In this document: in pieces, positions 10,757 through 22,439 of the stretch
How the letters are laid out: every line of letters begins with the position of its first letter
How positions within the stretch are numbered: the first letter of the stretch is position 1
Position numbers and translations under genes: made by a program
The notes under the pieces: generated by a model
The model's input: the letters and a program-made list of their open reading frames with translations, nothing else
Database searches by the model: none
Told to the model about the DNA's origin: nothing
DNA from: Massospora cicadina
Lineage: Eukaryota; Entomophthoromycota; Entomophthoromycetes; Entomophthorales; Entomophthoraceae
Direction: 5' to 3'
DNA length: 64,000 bases
Assembly (NCBI GenBank): GCA_022478985.1
Contig: JAKSZP010012259.1
Span: forward strand, 1-64,000

Positions 10757-11626
10757 AGTGTGCACCCAATGTCAGGTAACAGTTGGGCTAGCAAAGTAAA
10801 GGGCACAGGATCTGGCTCCGCACCATCCAAAGTTTGTAAATGCCCTGGCAACACCGGAGGCCTAGATGAAAATAAAAAATCAGCAGTGAATACTTCCACA
10901 GAGCTTTTAGCCTGGCGAGCGAAATGTAACCAGTTCATCAATACTCCACATTCCTAGCCCCTGTCATCAGTGGAGAATGGGGTTTGAGTCTTTCTTAGAT
11001 ACCAATCAAATGGCGCTGTGGGTAAAGTTCTGTAAAGATGTGCACAACCATTTCCCAGCCACAGTATACATAGCACCACACTCCATGACCCGCAGTTGGT
11101 TGGATCTCAGGTCTGGAAATAACAAACAGTGGATAAGGCTGCACATGTGCATGTGGTGGTAGACCTCCCAGATGGTCAACGGGTGGTTGAGATAAAGTGA
11201 ACTCAGTGGACCAAGTCAAACCAAGTTTTTGTAACCTTTAACTTTCTCCCCACAATGATAAAACGCACAGTGCTGGAGCTCCACCTCAAGGGTGAACTTA
11301 AAAGCTATGGGGAAGTCCACTCCTTCAAAATGCAACGCTTTAAGCTCATGCTGGACCTGTGCAAAGACAAAGCAATTGCTGTGATCACCCTGTTCACAGT
11401 CATTGCAGAAGATTTGACCCAAATCCCCAACACCACAGTTGTGTTTGTTGATAGGCAGGAATCCCACCCGTTCCACATCACAGTGGATATTTCACCCCCT
11501 ATATGCACCTTTTGTCATGCTTTTGGCCACAAGGCCCACACCTGCCCCACTAAGGAGGGCATCACACAAAATGAAATCCTCCATGATGCAATGGGCAGTG
11601 CAGACACCCAAATAAACCAGCTATAG
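10757..11626 (+). pseudogene. LINE-1 ORF1 (nucleic-acid-binding, CCHC knuckle)
   Basis: ORF1 proteins of such LINEs bind the element RNA. The best preserved stretch (11255-11626) reads LDLCKDKAIAVITLFTVIAE, SHPFHITVDISPPICTFC, then HAFGHKAHTC, giving a C-x2-C-x4-H-x4-C zinc knuckle at about 11503-11545. LINE-2 has the matching CMGKAIAIIEHDQEVVEDIT and FHIIPEHTPPI. The earlier part (GNSWASKVKG at 10773; LWVKFCKDVHNHFPATVY near 11016) lies in other frames, so at least two frameshifts have occurred. The start codon is not certain. Confidence 0.6.
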
Positions 11627-12059
11627 ACACCAACGCCACCTTCCCATGGGGCGCGCAGAGATGTTAAATTTAGGTCAAACCTGTGTCCCTCAGGTTCACA
11701 AAAAGGCCAAGCAAGCCCACAGAGCAGTGGCCAAGGCAGCAGCCACAGCCGCGTCCATGATCCCACCTGCCTAGACCCATGATGATATCAAGTTATTCAT
11801 GGATGAAGCGGCTCAGAACTCTGTTCACCAATCATATTGGGCCAACCAACCTGAGGACACAATGGGTGAGTCAGATTTATCTGAGCAATATTACCAAGCC
11901 TCAATCAAAACTGATTCTACCACCCATTTTCCTCCTAAATTTCTGTTCACTCCATTGATGCACTGCAGAAGCACAGCAATTTAAAAAGTCATAATAAAAG
12001 AAACACCAAAAATTGAAACTACATCCAAAGCAAAGGGATTCCTTAAGTACACATATAAA

Positions 12060-15000
12060 GTGAACCAAACGCGGGCTACTACTGCTGCTCAGAAAGCAGC
12101 AAAGGAAGGAAAGGGCTCACTTTCATTGCACATAAGGTGCAATGGGGGAGCCTTCACAATAAGGGCATTGAACATCAATGGACTCAAGGCCTCATCGTCT
12201 CAGGCTAGTAAACTGAGTTTTTTTAAAAATAATTTACCTGTGGACATCCTGGCCATTCAGGAAACCCACTGTCCACACAGTGCTGAGAAAACATGGGCAA
12301 CCATGCTCCTCCCCTCCTTTTCTTTTTAGTCGCTGCACTGTGGGGTGCTTATATGTGTGACCCATAATTTTGAAAATATTTCTGAAAAATTTATATCTTG
12401 ATGATTGTGTGCTTGTAGTGTCCTTTTCGTTGGATGATAAAGTGTATGCTATAGTTAATATTTATGCCTCACCTGTGCATGGGCTTCCCAGGAATTCTTC
12501 TTGGCCGCTACTTCCCTCTCACTTCCCCCTGACCTGTTTGTGGTGGGTGACATGAACTGATGGGCCAACCCAGCCAAAAACCGCTGGCCTTCTGTGCCTT
12601 CCCCCCGCAGGGGCATGTAGAACTTCACACTTCAAAAGCCACTTTGGAGCTGTTTGATACCTTACATAAACACGCACCGCTGCTCCCCAACATGTCCCAT
12701 CCCCATGTGCACAACAGTCAGCTGAGGTCTATGTCCCGCATTGACCTTATTTTTACCCCATTGAACTTTCAGTCTCAGGTTGCACACTTTATGATGACAA
12801 AAATCATTTTCTCCAACCATGGTTGGTGTCAATTTCATTCTCCTTTTTGTACCCAATGGCACAGGCGACAAAGTGGTGCATACTTTGTCCAGATGAGATC
12901 ACGTCACCCAGGTTTTTACTTATGGGTGGACACCAAAACTTCAGCCTGTAGTTTACCACACCGTTCTTTGCAGACCCACTTACTGCCTGGTTGACCTTCA
13001 AAGCAAACACCATTCGCCAGGCATGCCACCTCTCATTGCATCACTCTCAGGCTGCATTGGCAGTCATTATGAACACTCTTGAAGAAGTAGACCACCTAGA
13101 GTCTAACGTCCCAGCTGCAGGTTACAGCCTGGATTGGGGTCATAAGTGGGATGAAGTGTCTGCTCATCTCAATGCACTGGTAAGACAACACAAACATTGC
13201 GTTTGTGTTCAGTATAAGGCAAAAAATATAATGTGGGTTACATGTGCTTACCTAATTTTTCAAAAATTCTTTTCACCACAACAGAGCTTGGCCTGCACAC
13301 AGGTGAGGTAGCCAGACCACTTCATCGCAGTTACTCTAGCTGAAGTAGAAATTGAATTTCGAAACTATTATTCCAAATTGTATTGCTCCACTCCAGTCAA
13401 ACCAGTGAAAGTTGACAAATTTCTCAAAAGTGCAAATATCTGCACCCTTTCCCATTATCTGGAGTTTATGAATTTAATTTCTCAGGATGAACTCTGGTAT
13501 GCCATTTGTGGTGTACCGCACAGGAAATGCCCAGGTACAGACAGAATTCCTTATGAACTCTATAAGAGATATTTTTTATTTTTCATCTTTGTTGCTTGCC
13601 TCAATAAACCAGTGTTTGTTAGAAATGCGCCTCTTTCCTGGGGGCCAGGAGGCTTTCACAATAACGCCGTATAAAAAAGGGATAAGCTGGACTTGGTTAA
13701 CTGGCGCCCCATTTTACTTACTAATACAGATACTAAATTATTTACTAAAATTATGGCCAACCGCCTAAGGGAAAATTGCCTCTGATCTCATTTCCTCAAA
13801 GCAATTTGATTTAATCCCCAAGCAATCCATATGGGACAACATACACACTTTAGCCAACATCTACTAATCCACGGCTACTGGGGAACTTGTTTTTTTAAAC
13901 CAGCAGAAGGCTTATGATAGAGTAAATTGGGATTAACTCAAAGCCTGCTTTCAACAAGCTATACCTCCCCATTGGTTCATTAATTGGTTGATGTTGCTTA
14001 TGGAATCTACCTCAATGGCTGTGCGTGGCCCTGGCTTCCTCACTGATGTAGTTCGCCCTCAAAGGGGCCTCTGCCAAGGGGACCCTTTGAACCCACTCTT
14101 ATATAACTTCAGCCTTGACCCACTTTTATGCAACATGAATGCCCGCTTTACTGGTGTCCATGTGCATGGCCAAGCACCAGCTAAGAGGTTGGTATTTGCT
14201 GATGATTGTGTGGTTGGGGTGTCTAACAACCAAGATGCACGTGCGCTTAAGGCTACTATACAGGATTACTCCAGGTTAAGTAACGCTGCATTTAATGCCT
14301 CCAAAAATTGAAATCATTATCCTTAGTCAGTTCCAAGCCCGCTGGTCACCAGCGCCCTGTTTCCTAAGTGCTTCAGCAGCTATCTCACAGGTTTGCTTGC
14401 CCCACCCACCCCATACTGCCCTGCTTATGCTCTCTTTCATGGCAAGACCCACTGCTGGTCCAGTACGCCATTTGAGGGTGTGTCTGGAGGCGGGAGGGTA
14501 CGCCTCATTAGTGATGGTGCACCATATTCTGGACAATGTACAAAACGCATCGCCTCCCTCAGAGCCCGCCAAACTGACCTCCCAGGCAGGGTTGTGCTGG
14601 CCAACTCTATGCTCATATCTAAAGTCTGTTATGTGGCCTAAGCTATCACCTTTTCCCCATCTTTCCTCACCTCTTTATACGCTCTCCTGAAAGGGTGGCT
14701 TTGGTTAGGCCGCCCACCGCCAGTGCGACTGGATGTCATGTTTGGCCCTCACCAAAGTGGTGGTATAAGCCTGACCAACTTTGAGGCCCATGCCATCAAA
14801 ATACTTGTTACCTGGATCGCTGCAGTCACCAACCCCACACTCCAAGACCAACACTGGTCATGTGCAGCCCGCTCCAACTTTTCCCGCAACCTGGGTCTCA
14901 GCAATCCTACTCACCCCCATTCTCTGTTAAAATATTTTTCCTCACATCCCTCTGTTGCAGGACCACATGGGATGATGCCCAACTTCAAACAAATTCTCTT

Positions 15001-15463
15001 CTCCATGTGGAGCGCTGAGTGGAGAATTAGCATCAGTGGGCACACCGCCCAGAGGGGTCGCCCTACTCCCCACTTCACACAGGAAGTACAAGGCCAAGCC
15101 GTTCTGAACATTTTGATACCCAGGAGGTCACCTATCATGGCCAGAGTGGATTATCTGGACATGTTGGACATCCCCTACTACCTAGAAACCCAGAAAGATA
15201 TTTGTAAATACACCCATCACCCTCTTTTGCAGCCACAAGTTCGTTACCATGTGTGGCGCTGCTTGAAATGGGTATACCATACTGCCAAGCAATCCAACGC
15301 ATCACACTCCTCATGTGTTGTGTGTGATCAATATGGGACTTTGGTCCACTGCCTGGAAGAATGCTCACTGTCAAAAGTGATCTGGCGCGATGTTCAGCGT
15401 CTCTTTGCCAGGAGCAAGCACAGAACTTCAGCCTCTCTAGGAACATCTTTACCTTGTCCTTGA
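12060..15463 (+). pseudogene. LINE-1 ORF2 (AP endonuclease, reverse transcriptase, C-terminal CCHC)
   Basis: The endonuclease starts with ALNINGLKASSSQASKLSF and DILAIQETHCPH (12160-12280), nicking target DNA in this family; SRIDLIFTP lies near 12735. The RT palm shows RKCPGTDRIPYELYKRYF (13525), PQRGLCQGDPLNPLLYNF (about 14058) and the catalytic FADDCVVGV at 14195. The C-terminal part (14723-15463) has CVVCDQ then LVHCLEEC, a CCHC motif common in Tad/R-type LINEs. At least six frame changes and several stops separate these blocks, so it is inactive. No RNase H domain is evident. Confidence 0.75.
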
Positions 15464-15770
15464 ATTTAACTATTCAACCTTCCCTCTGAGCCTTAGTGGT
15501 AGCAATTGCTATGTGAACTATCCACCCAGTTGTCTTGGATTCCAATTCAGGCTATACTCCTGCCTGCCAGAAAGCTGTATGACAATTCCAGTAACACCTT
15601 ATGGACCACTTTCAAGCATGGTTGTTTGGTTATCTACCATCCTATCAATGACAATTGGTCTCATCCTGGTTCACAGTATGGTTCATCACTTCAGACCCTT
15701 TCCTTCATACATGCTCAATAGTGGCACAATCCTCTACTCACAATACCCCTCTTCCTTTATTTAGCATTTC

Positions 15771-17236
15771 TCACTGGCAACAGGAGAAAGAATTAGCTTC
15801 TCTGGGATGCCCCTAGTGCATATTAGTTCTTGATTATTATTACATATCTGAAATGAATATCATGGTAGGTCTTCCAAAAATAAAATTTAAAATTATACTG
15901 AGGTAATTTATAATGGGAAAAATAATGTTTATATATGATTTCTATATGTAAATTTATATTTTTTCAAATTTTGTTGCTAAAATTCAATTTAGAATAATTC
16001 CATTGTGCTTTATATTCCAACACCCAAGCACATTTATACCAACTTTTACAAACTTAGGTTACTTAGTTTTTAAAGATATTTTTTATACAAGTTCAAATTT
16101 TTGAGTTTTAAAAAAAATAACAAGGTAAAATTTAAACTGCCTTAATATTAAAAAGCATCTAAAAAAGATAGTTTACTAGCTGAACTACATATTCTTAACA
16201 AAAACTCCATGCCAAATTTCAAATTTCAGGCTTTTTTGTTTAAGAGAAAATTTAAATTTATAATGCTTTTATAAAAATATGGTAGATAATTTGTTCAGTA
16301 AATTGATTTAGCCAAAAAAATTTTGATATAAGTTTTATGCTTCTTTTTATCTTGTTATATTTAAATAATTTTTATTATTCAATTATATGCTTTCCTTATC
16401 AATTGCCATCTACAATACTTTATCTTATTAGATTTAGTTTTTTTTCAGAGGTCAAATATGCTAAAATTAACAATGGTCATCTAGCATAATTGAAACTCTT
16501 CCAACTATGATATGATACCATTACTCAGATTATGAAGATAATCAGCCATAGGACATATATCAAGTCATATATTTAGTTGCAAGTTGGTGCTTACTAATTT
16601 GGGCTGATGTAGTAAAGTGAGAATACAACTGTGACAGATGGGGTCCCTGAACACTGCCACAAAGCAGTTTGGCAAGAGGGCCCAGGTAAGTGCTCACAAG
16701 CAGGATAACACTGCCATGGAAATATCCCTGATCTGATTGTGTGAAAAGCACTTGACTATGAAAGTTTGGACAACAGTCAGAACTATACTGGCGCCAAGCA
16801 AGAGGGTCTTCCATCCAGAAAGCGCATACAAGGACTCAATGGCCTTATCAAAGTCTAAGCTGTAGTCCATATGCAGTTTCCCTTGGTTACTTAATAAAGA
16901 TGGTTTTCTGATTTAAAATTTAATTTTGGATTTTATTAAGTTTAATTAAAATTATAGAAGATAAAGCTGCTTTAAGCAACTTCATCAGTTCAAATTTATA
17001 CTAGGCTTAGGGGGAAGAGCGGGTCTTGTTCTCCATGGAGTCCACAGGCAACTTCTTGATGGCAGGCATAACCTGAGAATATAGACCCTTGATTCCATGT
17101 CAAGACCTATTCCAGCACTAGGATTGGGTACCTTTGTGGTTGCAGAAACTTTTATGCATTTATTATTTCACTTCAAATTATTATTGAAACCTGAACCTTT
17201 GTCAATGTCCTTATCTCTAAATTTTAAATTAAATAA
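15771..17236. other. AT-rich stretch; one unexplained minus-strand frame
   Basis: 15771-16550 is AT-rich with nothing recognisable. On the minus strand 16814-16560 is an open frame of 84 codons (MEDPLAWRQYSSDCC, then GSVILLVSTYLGPLAKLLC). A second minus frame over the same bases reads GWKTLLLGASIVLTVVQTFI, which is hydrophobic. About 17070-17010 the minus strand reads MPAIKKLPVDSMENKTRSSP then stop. Base composition there is less AT-rich than its surroundings. I cannot assign a family; it may be a host-gene fragment or part of an unknown transposon. Confidence 0.25.
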
Positions 17237-17248
17237 AAAGGTTTTGGC

Positions 17249-17587
17249 AAAGGGGGTGTGGCATAGTTGGGAGGGTGTCCCCTTATCACCCCTCACATCA
17301 TGGTTTCAAATCCCATCGTGGCAGAATTTACATTAATTGTATTTCTGTGCCAAGAGGATATCAATACATTTGGATTTTCACACCATGCCTCAGTCTGACC
17401 AATTGACTCAGTGAACTTAGATTCATGTAATCCAAGCCTATTAGAACATGTGCAGGAAGGTTTTATTCCCAGTACTTGGGTTTTGTCCTCCATTCCTATA
17501 TTGTCACTCCCTACTCCCTATCCTCTCTATTGTTGTGGTATATTTGTCCCAAGGTTGGCCCACCTCAAAATAAAATTAAAATTAAAC
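17249..17587 (+). mobile_element. SINE-1: tRNA-headed SINE with 12 bp target-site duplication
   Basis: The 12-mer AAAGGTTTTGGC flanks it at 17237-17248 and 17588-17599. The head has an A-box-like TGGCATAGTTGGG (17259-17271) and a B-box-like GGTTTCAAATCC (17302-17313), spaced as in a tRNA-derived RNA polymerase III promoter. The body shares ACATTAATTGT and TGCCAAG with SINE-2, and the tail TTGTCCCAAGGTTGGCCC then ACCTCAAAATAAAATT resembles the 3' end of SINE-2 and LINE-2. It is non-coding; open frames over it are accidental. Confidence 0.85.
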
Positions 17588-17596
17588 AAAGGTTTT

Positions 17597-17870
17597 GGCG
17601 ACCTCTGATTTGCCCAATTGCCATTCCTGAGAGGCTTGTCCAGCCTCATCTGAAGTGTAGGCATCTGGTTGGTCAGAGCACCATTTATGAGATTTTTATC
17701 CTCATTGCCTTTTTTAGTAATATTGTGGTTGGCGGCATCTGGTTAGCCAGAGCGCCATTTACAAGGATTTCCTTCCTTGTCATCCTTTAGATATTTATTA
17801 AAGTTTGATTTCAAGGCATCTGATTTGTCAGATTGCCATTTTTTGAAATTTGTTGCAATCATGCACATCA
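17597..17870 (+). repeat. Tandem array of four degenerate hairpin units
   Basis: Units begin near 17597, 17660, 17734 and 17815 (spacing 61-82 bp). Three have the pattern GGC-A-TCTGR-4 nt-YCAGA-2/3 nt-GCC or CC: stem TCTGG/CCAGA in the third, TCTGA/TCAGA in the fourth, TCTGG/TCAGA (G-T) in the second. The first unit is degenerate (TCTGATTTGCCCAATTGCC). SINE-1 is inserted at the left edge. Confidence 0.5.
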
Positions 17871-18299
17871 CTCTTAGCCCTGATCATTGCAATAGGGAAG
17901 ATTAGGGCAATGTGGCAGTCAGGCAATGCCTTGACTGTTACAACAACCTGGTATAATGGAATTGCATCCTCAAATATAAACTGACCTTAGATTCAAAATT
18001 AATTAGATAATTTAGGCATACAAGCCTAGTCAATTCTGACACCGCCTAGAACTAATGGATAGTTAAAGAATTCTAGATTCTATTTAACTTTTTATTACAA
18101 CTAATCCAATATTTAACAACTTGGAAATGTCAAATTGCTTTGTCAAATATAATAAACAAGCTGCAAACTCATTCTACGCCTGGGTAGCAAGGATTTTTTA
18201 CTTGAAAATATTATAAAAAGCAATGGTTGGCTATAAGGTTTACATTTTCTGAAAACTTCTTTGTAGACCACATTTTTGGTGTAATATCTGTGGATTTCT

Positions 18300-18860
18300 T
18301 TAAAATTGTCTTGTAGATCAGGTACTATGGCTTTTACTTTGACTTTATGAAAATCAAAATTCTAGAAAATGCAAGATAAAATTTTCCATGACTGTTACTG
18401 GATATAGAAAATAAATCTAATTGAATCAAGTGTTTGTCCTTGGCTTCTGTTAATTGTTATTGACAGGCTTCTGATTAGTTGCTTGCTGGTGTTAGTATTT
18501 TTAGAAAGACTGGGAATCCTAGAAATTACCAAAGTTTTAAAAGATAATAATATAAGAATTAAAGAGTTAGAAAAGGTTCTTTATTTGATATCATGCTAGC
18601 CCTTTAATAGGGGTAAGGAAAATAAAGGACTGGGCGAAGATAGGGATAAATCACCTAAGCTTGTTGGATAGGGTGGTCAAGGATAATTATATGGTAATTT
18701 AGGTGAACGTTCAAATTTGGTAAGTGGAAAGGGTTGAGGAAATATGGCGTTAAGACCAATAATTTTGGGCCTTTGACCCAACAAAAAAATGAGCACCAGT
18801 GTTATAAACTAATTGTAAATTTGGCGCATTGCCCTGACAATGCATTACTTAATAAATTGA
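18300..18860 (-). repeat. LTR-B copy on the minus strand (boundaries approximate)
   Basis: The reverse complement follows 3270-3540 base for base with gaps: CAATGCGCCAAATTTAC against GATGTGCCAAATTTAC, GGGTCAAAGGCCC against GGGCCAAAGGCC, AACGCCATATTTCCTCAA against AACGCTATATTGCCTCAA, TACCCCTATTAAAG against TACCCCTATTAAAA. Neither end is sharply defined. Confidence 0.55.
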
Positions 18861-18862
18861 TT

Positions 18863-20430
18863 TCAGATAGAAAGTATTAATGAATGGCGAGCCATTTGGA
18901 AACCAAAAGTTAAGGCTTCCCTCATATTGGGAAAATGCCTGACATTTATTACAAAAGAAGCATAACTGAATATTAGCTTCATAATAATGTAAAGGGCAGT
19001 CAGGGTCACGACGCAAGAAATCTCTTGAAACATATATCCTGGTACCTTTAAAAAGTTTAGTAAAGAATTTACAGTCAATGTTTTTGAAAACATTTTCTTG
19101 ATGACCATTTTGGCCTCACTGCAAAGAACCCTTGTTGAGTCAAGGTTTTGTAGCCAAATTACTACTGCTTAAATTTAAAGTTACATTACAAGGAAGAATA
19201 TTTCCAGGCACATCGATGAATCCCCCTTGGGTTGGGACCATCTAGTACTAAAAAAAGAATATTTCCAGGCTTTAAGCTGTTTGAAAACTCAAATGTATAG
19301 TTTATTGCCTTTTTAGAAAGTACACTTTTTTGTTGAATAGAGTTTATGCTTATATAGCATTCCAATTCAGACTTAGTCAAATGATATTTTCATTAAGGTT
19401 AAGTGACTCATGGTTTTTTGAGTCTGTATTTCATGGCAGAAAATGCTGTCATCTCCTGATTGGATGACCTCAGGAAAGACAAGCAGCAACAATACATCCA
19501 TTTTCAATGCAGACTGGAGGAATTTCGAAGATGCCTTCCTCTAATCCAGGCTCTTGGAGTTTTCCATTCCCAAGTTTTAAAAGCCAATCGGAAAAGCCTC
19601 GGTGTTCTGATGGGACATTGTCCTCATTGGCACGCATGTTTTGGTCTAACTTTAGGACCTGAATATATTTTGACACTTAAGTCACTTAATTACTAGATGT
19701 TCCCAATCTGAGGGGATTCATAGATATCAATACACTTACTATTATTCATAGTTAGTATTTAAATCAGTTCTACTGCCATGTGAAACAATAGGGAGAATTT
19801 GTCTAAAATCTCCACCAAAAAGGAATATTGCACCGTTTAATGGGACTTTAGTTGGTAATATAGATCTTTAATAAAAATTTATTAAAAAGTAAATCACTTT
19901 CATTTAAACCATGTGCTAGGACCATTAATTCTTCAAACTAAATTATTAGTTGTCATGTCTCAATTAATTTATATTGGCGATATGTTCACATTACAGGTTA
20001 ATTTTTATTTTAATAGAATAAGCAGCTTATTTCTGTAGGAAATTCTTCCTCCATTAAGCACCATTGCTGATATTCATTTAATGAACATGGAAAGATTAAT
20101 TCATTTTTGCTACTCACATAGTACATTATTGTGTTGTAAAGGGAGGTTTTACACATTCTGATAAATCTATCAATAAAGGATAGATGTTTAAAAATAAGGG
20201 GGTTCAATTGTTTACCTAAAGTAATTAAAGGCCCTATTTTCCCTAGTTGAGCGTTTAAAAGTCTTTTTCTTTTTTTTAGCATTAAATCATGATTTTTTTT
20301 TCCAAAATTGGATTGGCTCATAATAGCTGTTGATTAAAAGTTTTTGACCAAAATCTACCAATGACTTTCCATGTGTTTAAAGAACAGATTCAATTTTTTA
20401 AGTGTCAAAAAGATAGTTTTTTTTCCACCA
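18863..20430 (-). pseudogene. Helitron/PIF1-type helicase remnant
   Basis: Minus-strand blocks in the order of a Helitron/PIF1 superfamily-1 helicase. The clearest is 19846-19742: PLNGAIFLFGGDFRQILPIV, then SHGSR, the well-known GGDFRQILPV motif. Next, 19676-19470 reads LKLDQNMRANEDN, FSDWLLKLGNGKLQE and IFEIPP, the segment that follows in PIF1-like helicases; then FSNSLKPGN near 19275. The 20321-20010 frame (LNEYQQWCLMEEEFPTEISC) sits where the N-terminal helicase region would be. Walker A is not visible and stops are many. Replication-initiator (Rep) sequences were not seen, so Helitron rather than a host PIF1 gene is likely but not shown. Confidence 0.6.
19210..19256 (-). mobile_element. 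Micro-retroposon 2: 47 bp insert with 14 bp target-site duplication
   Basis: GAATATTTCCAGGC occurs at 19196-19209 and 19257-19270 (16 bp if the flanking AA is counted). The insert ends in the same TGGGACCATCTAGTACT plus A7 as the 24 bp insert at 7154, preceded by 23 more bases of 5' sequence. The insert reads on the plus strand as given (A-run at the right); strand is marked minus only because it interrupts the minus-strand helicase remnant. Without it the helicase frame near FSNSLKPGN is continuous. Confidence 0.85.
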
Positions 20431-20538
20431 GTAACGCGTCTCTTATAGTATTCCATAAAATTGTCATTATGTTAGTTAAATAATGTTGCTGTATCCAATG
20501 GCTTACACATAAAACAAATAGTTTCAAACAACTGCCTA

Positions 20539-21055
20539 TGTTGTACTAGCCTTTTGTAGGCTGCAGATTTTGTTAGGCAAGTTTTTATTCTGAGTCAGCA
20601 TCAGTGTCAGGATGAGGGGGATAAAATTCAACCGTCTAAGAGAATGTTTAGGGCACCTAAAAACCCAGGGCTTAAGAATTTTTATTTATTAAAAGCTAAA
20701 TATACAATTAAGAGAAAATAGCTAACTATTAGAAATTTTGAAATATGATACCCAATAGCAATAACCATAAAATCACAGATAAACAATAATCACTATATTT
20801 ACAAGGGAATATAATATATGAGGGATGAAGTACCAATTATTAAGAGAAAATTACTAGGAACTTATGAAACAAGATCTTTATTCATTTTCTTCTTGATTTT
20901 GGTGGCATACTATGATTTTTTCAGAGTATTAGTATTAGTATTTGATATTTTATATTGGGTTTGGATCCCAGCAGCAATGTAGTAAATCCTGTGGATCAGG
21001 TTTAGATAACGCCATCAGAGTTAATAAAGTTCTCAGATTGTGTTAAATCCCAACA
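20539..21055 (-). repeat. LTR of T3 (about 517 bp)
   Basis: On the minus strand it starts TGTTGGGATTTAACA at 21055, directly after a purine-rich GATCTAGAAGGGGCGC, and probably ends CAACA at 20539, giving TGTTG/CAACA inverted ends. The length is like the T10 LTR. The left end is an inference from the inverted termini only. Confidence 0.55.
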
Positions 21056-21590
21056 GCGCCCCTTCTAGATCTTGACATAGGGGGTAAAGGGCTGTAGATA
21101 TTGACTATGTACCCAATTAGCCACAGTACCTTGGTTGACCTCAACATCAGATGTTCAATTTCATATTTATAAATGACCTTGTAAGGTCCTGACCAATTTT
21201 TAGCTAGGTTTTTGTCTCTTCCACCTGACTGGCAATGGTAAAAGAGGACCAAATCACCCAGATGGAAGGTATGTAGGGGGACATGTGTGTCATCAAAATG
21301 ATTGGTTTCTCTGGAGATGGTAGAAAACATCATAATTAAGGCCAGAGCCTGAGGCCAAATGATTTATTTAGTGATAGACTTCATAGAAACTTCATGAGTA
21401 TTATGTTGAGGCATGTATAACATATATTTACTTTTATTAGTTATTGAAGGATTTTCATACAAATCCTGGAAGGGGGACATTTTGATGTTTTTGAGGTTGC
21501 TAATTTGTTAAGCTAGAATTAAACTTGGAAAGTAAAGAGGCTAATGTAAAGGGTTAACCAAGACCATATTCCAAAGGGTAAGATTAAAGT
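21056..21590 (-). pseudogene. T3: Ty3/gypsy integrase C-terminal fragment
   Basis: Minus frame 21333-21043 reads FHLGDLVLFYHCQSG then RDKNLAKNWSGPYKVIYKY, the GDLV...GPYxV integrase C-terminal fold seen in Ty3 elements, and runs into the polypurine tract as pol genes of this class often do. Upstream, NTHEVSMKSIT and ALALIMMF (about 21420-21330) look like the end of the integrase core. There is no chromodomain. The remainder is absent; T4 begins at 21612. Confidence 0.7.
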
Positions 21591-21611
21591 AGCATTAATT
21601 TACTCTACCAT

Positions 21612-22400
21612 TGTCAGATATCAGGATATCAGAAATGATGGATAGAATGATTACTACTTGACTCCCATAAAATAATTGACGCCTAGACCTGGGAAGGGGG
21701 TCAAAGAGGTTACATAATGTAATTATATAGAAAATTGATAGCCAGTATGTCTTAAATTAATACTAGGAAAATTCTGTCAGACCAATTTGAGGCTAAGGTA
21801 TCCCCAGATGTTTTCTTAATACTCAAAAAGAAGGATCAATAAATGTCAGTCAACAATTACTCAAGGTGGCACTTGAGGAGTTAAATTAAGATGAACCTAA
21901 AAAAGTGTAAGGATCAAGAATCTGCCCAACAATTGACCTAAATGATACCAACTCTCATTCAATTTTGTACATTTAACATAAAATTATGCCCTATCAAAAA
22001 TATGCTACAAAGATATTATATAATCTGGAATGCATCACCTGACCAAGAGCCTCTTATCTGAATTTCCCCCTCCATTAATTTTACCAATCCTTTAACTTAT
22101 AAGGTTTATATTGTTATATGCAACATATAAAAACCTCTTCTCCATACTATAAATAAGGTTATGTCATTAATTCTATATCTCGTTTTGGTACTTGACTTCA
22201 ATAATGCCATTTAGCCATAATTACCAAGGAACAGACTCTATAGCTATAGGGAATAAGTGATGACTTGGTACACTCAAAAGTAGATAATACACTTGCTGTG
22301 AATCCTAGACAGCTTCAAGTATTAACTGTTAGGCTTCTTGGCATAGCACCATCAAGCTTAAAAACAGAAGCTAAACAGGATGCTGCTTTTTACAGGGGCT
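21612..22400 (+). repeat. LTR-C, 5' LTR of T4 (right end approximate)
   Basis: Starts TGTCAGATATCAGGATAT. The same start and about 280 bp of following sequence recur at 28319-28614, e.g. GGAAAATTCTGTCAGACCAA then TTTGAG, so the two are the LTRs of one element. A TATA-like CAACATATAAAAACC lies near 22122. The terminus resembles the T7 LTR start TGTTAGATGCCAGGGTATC. Confidence 0.65.
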
Positions 22401-22439
22401 CAGGCAAACTTTAACAACACTTGAACCTAATTAAATAAC

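Larger units (their letters stand above)
10751..15770 (+). mobile_element. LINE-1: Tad1-like non-LTR retrotransposon, degenerate
   Basis: A two-ORF LINE: ORF1 with a CCHC knuckle, then ORF2 with AP-type endonuclease, reverse transcriptase and a C-terminal CCHC motif, all in the right order on one strand. It shares clear protein similarity with LINE-2 on the minus strand (54543-59960). Both outer ends are uncertain; there is no clean poly-A tail or target-site duplication. The region is visibly less AT-rich than its flanks, as expected for former coding sequence. Confidence 0.75.

Noticed and set aside
15506..15764. Two overlapping frames (71 and 83 codons) after LINE-1 ORF2
   Set aside because: Probably part of the ORF2 tail or 3' UTR of LINE-1; no motif and no counterpart in LINE-2.
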